From DATJLY01 sp035518375 (GTDB taxonomy: Bacteria > Pseudomonadota > Alphaproteobacteria > ATCC43930 > CGMCC-115725): a stretch of 64,000 nt of DNA. The notes under the pieces are model-generated. The model was not told the DNA's origin and did not search any database. It saw nothing but the letters and a program-made list of their open reading frames with translations. Each line of letters starts with the position of its first letter. Position 1 is the stretch's first letter. The stretch is taken from assembly GCA_035518375.1 (NCBI GenBank), contig DATIXQ010000141.1, forward strand, positions 1-64,000, written 5' to 3'. Below are positions 58,395-64,000 of the stretch, one piece after another. A program made the translations under genes and the position numbers.

Positions 58395-59248
58395 GGCGGC
58401 GCGGACGCGAGAGGGGCGCGGTCGCGATCCTCGCGCTCTGGGTCATGGCGATTGTGTTCGCGCTCGCGGCCGCGGCCGGATTCTCGATGCGCGCGGAGAC
58501 GGCGATCGTGCGCAACGAGCTTGCGGGCGCGCGCGCGCGCGCCGCCGCGGAAGGCGGCGTCGAGCTTGGCCTTGCCCACCTCCTTGCCCGCCGCGCCGAC
58601 GGCCGCACCCTCTTCGACGGCACGCCGGAGGTGTGGCAGGACGGACCCATCCGTGTCGCCGTCGCCATAAGCGACGAGTCCGGCAAGATCGACCTCAACG
58701 ACGCGCCCTTGGGCCTTATCGCGGGCCTTCTCGAAGCGGCCGGCGAGAACGAGGAGGTGGCGCAGCTCCTCGCCTGCCGCATCCTCGCCCGCCGCGGCAC
58801 GCCCGCCCCGTCCTGCCCCGAGCCGCCCGACGCCACGCCCGAGCTTGCGGCGCTTTTCGCCGCCCCCGAGCAGGTGGCGGAGCTGCCGGGCTTCGGCGAC
58901 GCGCTCTACCGCAGAATCGCGTGCTGCATCACCGTCCTCTCCGGTGCCTCCGCCATCGATCCGGCCGTGGCGCCGCGCCTCGCGCTCCTGGCGCTGCCGG
59001 GCGCCACGGCAACGCTCGTCGACGGCTGGCTTGCCGCGCGCGCCAGCCTCATGGCGATGGCGCCGGGGGCGAGCGGCTTCGAAACCCTGCCCGGCGCCGC
59101 GTTCCTCGCCGTCAGCCCGCTCCGCGACTTCACCGTGAGCGCGGTCGCGACGACGCCCGAGGGCGCCAGCGCGCGCGCCGAGCTTGCCGTGCGCCTCACC
59201 GGGCAGTCGCGCCATCCCTACGACATCGTCGCCTTCCGTATGCCATAG
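58391..59248 (+). CDS. gspK: Type II secretion minor pseudopilin GspK
   Basis: A 285-residue protein. Leader RERGAVAILALWVMAIVFALAAAAGFSMR followed by the large GspK periplasmic domain with DESGKIDLNDAP and the helix-hairpin-helix-like LPGFGDALYRRIACCITVLSG region. GspK caps the pseudopilus. The ATG overlaps the gspJ stop (ATGA). The +5 position does not carry Glu, which is normal for GspK. Confidence 0.92.
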   Translation: MRRRGRERGAVAILALWVMAIVFALAAAAGFSMRAETAIVRNELAGARARAAAEGGVELGLAHLLARRADGRTLFDGTPEVWQDGPIRVAVAISDESGKIDLNDAPLGLIAGLLEAAGENEEVAQLLACRILARRGTPAPSCPEPPDATPELAALFAAPEQVAELPGFGDALYRRIACCITVLSGASAIDPAVAPRLALLALPGATATLVDGWLAARASLMAMAPGASGFETLPGAAFLAVSPLRDFTVSAVATTPEGASARAELAVRLTGQSRHPYDIVAFRMP

Positions 59249-59320
59249 TTCACACGCGCGCCGCGCCCGCGCGCCATGCTAGTCTCGCCGCCCGTGAGCT
59301 GATCCACGCACTTTGCGCCG

Positions 59321-60391
59321 ATGACCGCCGCCGCCGACCACGAGCCAAAGCATGTTCCGACCTGGGCGCGCCAGGCGCTCGCGTGGTGGCTGGGCGAGCT
59401 GCGCGCGACGGCGCACGACGCCGCCGAACTCTTCCCCTGGGGCAGATCCGACGCGATCACGGTCGAGGCGGGCGAGCGCTATTGGATCGTGCGCGCGAAG
59501 GGCGCGGTCGTGGGACAGGTTGATTGCGGCGACACCGCCGCGGCCGGCACGGCGCTGCGGCATCTCGTGCCCGCGGGGCGGCGTGGCCGCAGTGTCGCCG
59601 TGGAGCTTCCGCCCGAGCGCGTGCTCGCGCGGCGCGTCGACCTTCCTGCCGTCTCGCACGGCGATCTCGCGCGGCTTCTGCGCTTTGAGATCGCGCGCCA
59701 TTTTCCGTTCCCGGCCGAGCGCGCCCACTTCGCGCATCGCGTATTACCGCAACGCGATGGTGGGTCCGGCCGTACCGCGGTCGAGATCGTGGCTGTGGCG
59801 CGCGAGACCGTGGCCGAGATCCGCGCCACGCTTGCCGCGGCCGGAATCGCGGCCCAGCGTATCGCCATCGCCGGCGCGTCCGGCACCGCGGCCCTCGTCC
59901 TCGACGATGGCGCGGGCGCACCCTCGGGAACGTGGCACCGCGCGCTCGCAGTGGCGCTCGCCGCCCTTACCCTCGCCGCCATCGCCTCGCCCATCGTGCG
60001 CGACCGCGTGCGGCTTGCCGCGGTCGAGCGCGAGATCGCAGCCGTGGCGCAGCCCGCGCGCGCAGCCGCCGCCGCGCGCCAATCCGAACGCAGCGCCGCA
60101 GCACTGATCGCCGGCCCCTTGCGGCTCGCAGCCTCGCGCCCGCCGCTTGTCGCCGTGCTCGACCGTGTCACCTCCGCGGTGCCGGACGGCGCGTGGCTGC
60201 AATCGCTGGCGATCTCGGGCAACGAGATAACGATCGACGGGCTTGCGCCCTCGGCGGCGGCGGTGGCGCTGCTCATCGAGAAAAGCGGCGCCTTCACCAA
60301 GGTGACGTTCCGCGCGCCGATCGCGCGCGACCCGGTGAGCGGGCTCGAGCATTTCGCGCTCTCGGCAACGATCGCGGAGGCCGCGCGATGA
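59321..60391 (+). CDS. gspL: Type II secretion inner-membrane assembly protein GspL
   Basis: A 356-residue GspL/PilM-N-like protein: a cytoplasmic actin-like part (about 1-200), a transmembrane helix near 215-232 (ALAVALAALTLAAIASPIV) and a periplasmic ferredoxin-like part with DGAWLQSLAISGNEITIDGLAPSAAAVALLIEKSG, the typical PilN/GspL C-terminal pattern. It recruits GspE to the membrane and pairs with GspM, whose gene overlaps by ATGA. Confidence 0.87.
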   Translation: MTAAADHEPKHVPTWARQALAWWLGELRATAHDAAELFPWGRSDAITVEAGERYWIVRAKGAVVGQVDCGDTAAAGTALRHLVPAGRRGRSVAVELPPERVLARRVDLPAVSHGDLARLLRFEIARHFPFPAERAHFAHRVLPQRDGGSGRTAVEIVAVARETVAEIRATLAAAGIAAQRIAIAGASGTAALVLDDGAGAPSGTWHRALAVALAALTLAAIASPIVRDRVRLAAVEREIAAVAQPARAAAAARQSERSAAALIAGPLRLAASRPPLVAVLDRVTSAVPDGAWLQSLAISGNEITIDGLAPSAAAVALLIEKSGAFTKVTFRAPIARDPVSGLEHFALSATIAEAAR

Positions 60392-60945
60392 CTCTTGCTG
60401 CCGCCCCAATCACGCTCTCGCGCGCCGGAGCACTCGCGATTTTGCTGGTGCTGCTGGCCACGGTCTGGCTCGGGCCGGTGGCCCTTTACGAGGAGGTGCG
60501 CGCGAACGACGCGGCGGCGTTCGCTGCGGCTACGGCGACGCTCGCGCGCGACCGTGCCGCGCTTGCGGCGCCAGATACGGCACGAGGTGCCAACGACGCG
60601 ATCCTGCTGCCGCCGCTTTCCGACGCCGAGGCCGCGGCCCTCCTGCAGGAGACGCTGAAGCGCGCGGCACAGACGGCCGATGTCGAGATCCTCGCGATCG
60701 AAGTGCTGGCGCCCGACCGGCTCGCGGGCGCGGCGCGCGTTGGGCTGCGCCTCAAGGCCCGGGGCGACGTCGCGGGCATCGCGCGGCTCCTTTACGCAGT
60801 CGCCGCCTCGCGCCCGCTTCTCCACGCCGACAATCTGCACATCGCCGCGCACCCAGCCGCGCCGGGCTCGGCGACGGCAGCAGCTGCGCCAAACCTCGAT
60901 TTCGAGTTCGAGGTCGCGGCCTTCAAAGCAGGTGCGGCCTCGTGA
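60388..60945 (+). CDS. gspM: Type II secretion protein GspM
   Basis: A 185-residue inner-membrane protein: short N terminus, one transmembrane helix (about 14-34), a coiled part and a periplasmic ferredoxin-like domain (LLQETLKRAAQTADVEILAIEVLAPDRL...). Its position after gspL and the length fit GspM; sequence similarity in this family is low, so position carries much of the call. The ATG overlaps the gspL stop. Confidence 0.82.
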   Translation: MTLAAAPITLSRAGALAILLVLLATVWLGPVALYEEVRANDAAAFAAATATLARDRAALAAPDTARGANDAILLPPLSDAEAAALLQETLKRAAQTADVEILAIEVLAPDRLAGAARVGLRLKARGDVAGIARLLYAVAASRPLLHADNLHIAAHPAAPGSATAAAAPNLDFEFEVAAFKAGAAS

Positions 60946-61394
60946 GCGCGCGCGCACGCGCACCGCTGCCGCTCGCCGCCGCCTGCGCCGCAATGGCACT
61001 CGCGGCGCTGGCGCCGTGGGTCGTTGGCACGGGTGCGCCGCCAACGCCGCCATCCGCTCCGGACACGGCCTTGCCGCGCCTTCAGCCGCTGCCGCCGTTT
61101 GCGGAGTTCGCCGCCATCGCCGCACGCCCGCTGTTCTCGCCGACGCGCCGGCCCGAGGCCGCGCGACCCGCCTCGGGCATCGCCGCGCGCTATCGCCTCC
61201 AAGGTATCGTCATCGCCGGCACGACGCGCCACGCGCTGCTGGCGCCGGTCGCGGGCGGACCGGCGCTCGAGCTCGCCGAGGGCGGCACTGTGGAAGGCTG
61301 GACCCTCCGCCGGATCGAGAATGGCCGTGCCTTCTTCGCCTCGCCAAGCGGGACCGAGGCGAGCCTCACAATCGCGGCGCCAGGCAAGAAGTAG
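60942..61394 (+). CDS. Type II secretion protein GspN/GspC-like
   Basis: A 150-residue protein with one N-terminal transmembrane helix, a Pro-rich linker, and an HR/PilP-like small beta domain: RPLFSPTRRP followed by YRLQGIVIAGTTRHALLAPVAGG...VEGWTLRRIENGRAFF. This is the homology-region fold by which GspC binds GspD; the gene order (after gspM) is that of gspN. It lacks a PDZ domain. GTG start overlapping gspM (GTGA). It probably links the inner-membrane platform to the secretin encoded at 37063-39285. Confidence 0.75.
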   Translation: MSARARAPLPLAAACAAMALAALAPWVVGTGAPPTPPSAPDTALPRLQPLPPFAEFAAIAARPLFSPTRRPEAARPASGIAARYRLQGIVIAGTTRHALLAPVAGGPALELAEGGTVEGWTLRRIENGRAFFASPSGTEASLTIAAPGKK

Positions 61395-61428
61395 TCCCCC
61401 CGCGCCATCAGCGCGCGGCGGGCGCTCG

Positions 61429-64000
61429 TCACTGCCGCCGCGGCAGCGTCCCAAGCCCGCTCTGCGCGGCCCGGCGCGAGGGCGGGCGCGGCGCCGGCAC
61501 GAAATCCTCCATCTTCACACTGTCGCTTACGGAGAAAAGCTTGCCGTCCGGGCCTTCGTAGAATTTCCGCATCTCGGCGGCGTTGAACGGACGCGAGCCG
61601 ATCCGGCCGAAGACCGCAATCTGGTGCCCGGTCTCATCGACGCCGCGGTCGCGCTCAAGCCCGCGCGAGAGCGCCAGCGCCGGCGAGGCGGTCTTGTACC
61701 AGGCGATGAGCGCGGGCTTGGGATCGGGCGAGAAGCCGTAGAAGTCGGGCTGGCTCTCAGGCGAGAGAAGCTGGATCACCTTGAGACCCGCCGCGCCGTC
61801 CGCAACATAAGCGAAGAGCGAGGCGTTGGTCGCGCCGATCGCAATGTCGCGCACGTCCTTCAAGGCGCCGTCGGCGGTGTATTGCATGTAGAGCTTCGGA
61901 TGCTCCGGCCGCTCGACATCGATGATAGCGATGCCGTCGGGCCCGTCGGAGACATAGGCATAGGTGCGCGTGACCGTGACCCGCGCGGCGTGATTGAGCG
62001 CCATGTGTGCTGAGGGCAAAATCCTGGGCGCCATCGGATCAGTCACATCGACAACATCGAAGCCACCCGAGCCCACGACGAAGAGATAGCGGAACTGGAG
62101 ATAGCTCGCCTCCGCGCCGGCAATCGGGATGATGGTCATCACCTTGGGATGGAGCGGGTCGTCCATGTCGAGCTCGACGATGCCCTTGTCGCACGCAATA
62201 TAGAAATGCGTGCCCGCAATCGTCAGGTGCCGCGCGCCGTTCAGGATGCCGTCCTCGTTCCAGGTGAGCGCGCGCGTGAGGAAATTGTTGCGCGGCTCGC
62301 CGTCCTGAAGCGTGTCGACATTCGTCAGGATAAGGCCTTCCTCCGCATCCGTGATGTAGGCGTACTTGTAGAGCGGATGCATCGGCTGCTCTTCATTGTC
62401 CTCGAGCATGGTCTTGGCGAAATCGGTCTGCGGCAGGATCGGCTGCTGCATGCCGGCATTGCGCTCGGGATTGATCGGCTGATCCGTCGGCAAGGCGACG
62501 CAGGTCGCATCCTTGTCGGCGATGTGGGTGTCCTGCCCTAGCGGCGAGACCGGCGCGGTGATAATGCGTTCGGAAACGTCCTTGTTGGCGATCGAGGCCA
62601 CGTCGTAGACGCGCATGCCGTCCGTGCCCTCGGCGACATAGAGGTATTCGCCGCGGAGCTGCAGGCAGCGCGCCTCGTTCGAGGAGTGACCGTACGCCTC
62701 CTTGAGCTCGCGGCCCGCGGCCAGGTGCGCCTTGTAGTCGTCGGGGTAGGCGTATTTCTCGAGATAGCTGCCGATCACGGCCTGCGGCTCGTCCCAATGC
62801 GTGACGCGCACGGCCTCGATCCGGCTCTCCTCGCCGACCCAGGCGTTGTAGCCCACGAAATTGACGAAGTTCGTACCGTAGAGCAGGAGCTGCGCCATGA
62901 TCGCGTTGTTGTCGTTCTGATCCGACACGTGGCAATCGGTGCAGGTCTTGGTCTCGGTCTTACGCTCGGTGTGCGGATAGTGCGCGGAGAACGCCTGGCT
63001 CGAATAGCCCGACGACGAGGTCGAGGCCTGCTGCACATAGATATGGTCGCGATTGATGTTGGTCGAACTCAGGACGAGCGCCGAGCGCGAGGCGATGGGC
63101 GCGATGATGTTGCCCTTGATCGTTCCGGCGATGCCGAGCTGGAACATGTCGTCGCGCGCGACCTCGGGATTGTAAGTGGCAAAATTGCGCGTCTCGCCAC
63201 CCTCGTAGTGATGCTTCTCGGTCTTCCAATTGGCCTCGATCGGCAGATGGCAGCCGGCGCAGCTCGTCGTCCACGAGAGATGACAGGTGAAGCACGCCAT
63301 CTTGTCGTTCGAGTGCGCGAGCTCGGATTCCGGAATCCCCGGGCCCCATTTCATCGACGTGCCCATCGACATGAGCTTCGCTCGCGCCGCGCGCGGATTG
63401 TATTCGGGCTTCGCGGGATCGACCGTGTCTTTGACGAGCGTCACCTGCCATTCGAGGCCGGGATAAAGCGCCGAGCGCTGAAAGAGATGGCCGTCGCGCC
63501 ATTCGAAACGCGCGCGCCCGTCCGACGTGCGCAAGAGCGAGAGGTCGTTGTAGGGCGGCGGCCCCGCCGCCGGGCCGCTGGCGAGAAGGTCGGGATATTT
63601 CGTCGCGGTGCCGTGGCAATCGGCGCAGGTGATCTCGATCGCGGCCTGGACCTCGTCATAGATGTGGCCGCTGCCGTGAGCATCCTGCGCGAAGTGGCAG
63701 TCGACGCAGTGCATGCCGTACTCGATGTGGACCGATTCGAGATGGACCGCCTTCTCGAATTTCTCCGGGTCGTCGTTCGGGATGATGTTGTTGTGATCGT
63801 CGAGCAGGTTGCCCTTGCGGTCGTGCTTGAAGACGGCGCGGAAATTCCAGCCGTGGCCGTGATAGTCAGCGAACTGCGTGTCCTTGATCTGCGGGTTCAA
63901 TTCGCTGTCGTCGGCGGTGAAGTCATAGCTCGCCCACTTGCCGCGCACGGCCGCGCCTTCGGGATTGCGATCGAGGACCTTGCGTTCCTCGGCGATCGAA
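61429..64000 (-). CDS. Multiheme cytochrome c with C-terminal LVIVD repeats (5' end beyond window)
   Basis: At least 857 residues are visible; the frame stays open to the window edge, so the N terminus is missing. The first half carries five CXXCH sites (CVDCH, CADCH, CFTCH, CAGCH, CTDCH) with many extra His. The second half is an LVIVD-type propeller (YLYVAEGTDGMRVYDVAS, FVVGSGGFDVVDVTDPMAPR, YVSDGPDGIAIIDVERPEHP, YVADGAAGLKVIQL). The same fusion is known from large cytochromes of respiratory or extracellular electron transfer. It is convergent with the T2SS operon, 34 bases from its last gene. Confidence 0.87.
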   Translation of the reverse strand, partial: SIAEERKVLDRNPEGAAVRGKWASYDFTADDSELNPQIKDTQFADYHGHGWNFRAVFKHDRKGNLLDDHNNIIPNDDPEKFEKAVHLESVHIEYGMHCVDCHFAQDAHGSGHIYDEVQAAIEITCADCHGTATKYPDLLASGPAAGPPPYNDLSLLRTSDGRARFEWRDGHLFQRSALYPGLEWQVTLVKDTVDPAKPEYNPRAARAKLMSMGTSMKWGPGIPESELAHSNDKMACFTCHLSWTTSCAGCHLPIEANWKTEKHHYEGGETRNFATYNPEVARDDMFQLGIAGTIKGNIIAPIASRSALVLSSTNINRDHIYVQQASTSSSGYSSQAFSAHYPHTERKTETKTCTDCHVSDQNDNNAIMAQLLLYGTNFVNFVGYNAWVGEESRIEAVRVTHWDEPQAVIGSYLEKYAYPDDYKAHLAAGRELKEAYGHSSNEARCLQLRGEYLYVAEGTDGMRVYDVASIANKDVSERIITAPVSPLGQDTHIADKDATCVALPTDQPINPERNAGMQQPILPQTDFAKTMLEDNEEQPMHPLYKYAYITDAEEGLILTNVDTLQDGEPRNNFLTRALTWNEDGILNGARHLTIAGTHFYIACDKGIVELDMDDPLHPKVMTIIPIAGAEASYLQFRYLFVVGSGGFDVVDVTDPMAPRILPSAHMALNHAARVTVTRTYAYVSDGPDGIAIIDVERPEHPKLYMQYTADGALKDVRDIAIGATNASLFAYVADGAAGLKVIQLLSPESQPDFYGFSPDPKPALIAWYKTASPALALSRGLERDRGVDETGHQIAVFGRIGSRPFNAAEMRKFYEGPDGKLFSVSDSVKMEDFVPAPRPPSRRAAQSGLGTLPRRQ

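Noticed and set aside
1..64000. CRISPR arrays, tRNA or rRNA genes, insertion sequences, prophage
   Set aside because: No regularly spaced repeats, no tRNA-like cloverleaf, no transposase, integrase or phage structural gene recognised on either strand.

Overview
The window is dense, very GC-rich (visibly about two thirds G+C) bacterial chromosome with almost no intergenic DNA. Gene content (phasin, 3-hydroxybutyrate dehydrogenase, DUF1194 protein, AsmA protein, several NitT/TauT- and TAXI-type binding proteins, many 4-bp ATGA/GTGA stop/start overlaps) and a 56-bp interspersed repeat resembling the CCTCAT...GTCGAAGG family known from Rhizobiales together suggest an alphaproteobacterium. No rRNA, tRNA, CRISPR array or insertion sequence was recognised. 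Almost all long open frames antisense to the genes listed are shadows of high GC and were left out.

Region 1 (1-9.9 kb): a minus-strand catabolic operon (aryl-AMP/CoA ligase, two amidohydrolases, D-2-hydroxyacid dehydrogenase, creatinase-like M24 protein). Then come a lone TadE-like pilin-type protein, an arylformamidase-type cyclase, a ThDP-dependent decarboxylase/synthase-like enzyme, an ABC binding protein and nicotinamidase pncA. Region 2 (9.9-12.8 kb) looks acquired: a frameshifted histidine-kinase remnant divergent from a MocR regulator, a 175-bp near-identical copy of an internal piece of the neighbouring ThDP-enzyme gene, and a GST. Region 3 (12.8-21.4 kb) is a ten-gene minus-strand operon for uptake and breakdown of an unknown, probably aromatic, acid: FAH-family hydrolase, small recombinase-like HTH protein, ABC ATPase, binding protein and permease, Rieske oxygenase, SDR, cupin, alpha/beta hydrolase, ThDP enzyme.

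Region 4 (21.5-36.5 kb) is mixed housekeeping and accessory: rhomboid protease, HbpS/GlcG-like protein, MlaC, HAD phosphatase, Nramp transporter, a four-repeat membrane protein, an operon of two unrelated 2-hydroxyacid dehydrogenases around an LVIVD-propeller protein, YihY/BrkB protein, AsmA protein, SDR, TAXI-like binding protein and DUF1194 protein. Region 5 (36.5-41.8 kb) has a phasin, the type II secretion secretin GspD, a CcmI-like TPR protein, a small secreted protein and acetoacetate decarboxylase.

Region 6 (41.9-49.7 kb) is the most unusual part: a minus-strand cassette of a two-partner-secretion transporter (TpsB), an exported TPR-CHAT protein with an intact His/Cys caspase-like dyad, a small exported protein (weakly FecR-like), and a CHASE2-transmembrane-adenylate/guanylate cyclase. 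No TpsA exoprotein is present. It reads as an envelope sensing/proteolysis module feeding a cyclic-nucleotide signal. Region 7 (49.9-64 kb): a pentaheme-type cytochrome c, prepilin peptidase, bdhA plus patatin (PHB/lipid metabolism), a T2SS operon gspE-F-H-I-J-K-L-M-N that lacks the major pseudopilin gspG, and a 5'-truncated multiheme cytochrome fused to LVIVD repeats. The T2SS genes are thus split over 24 kb and bracketed by multiheme cytochromes, which makes secreted electron-transfer proteins a reasonable but unproven cargo.
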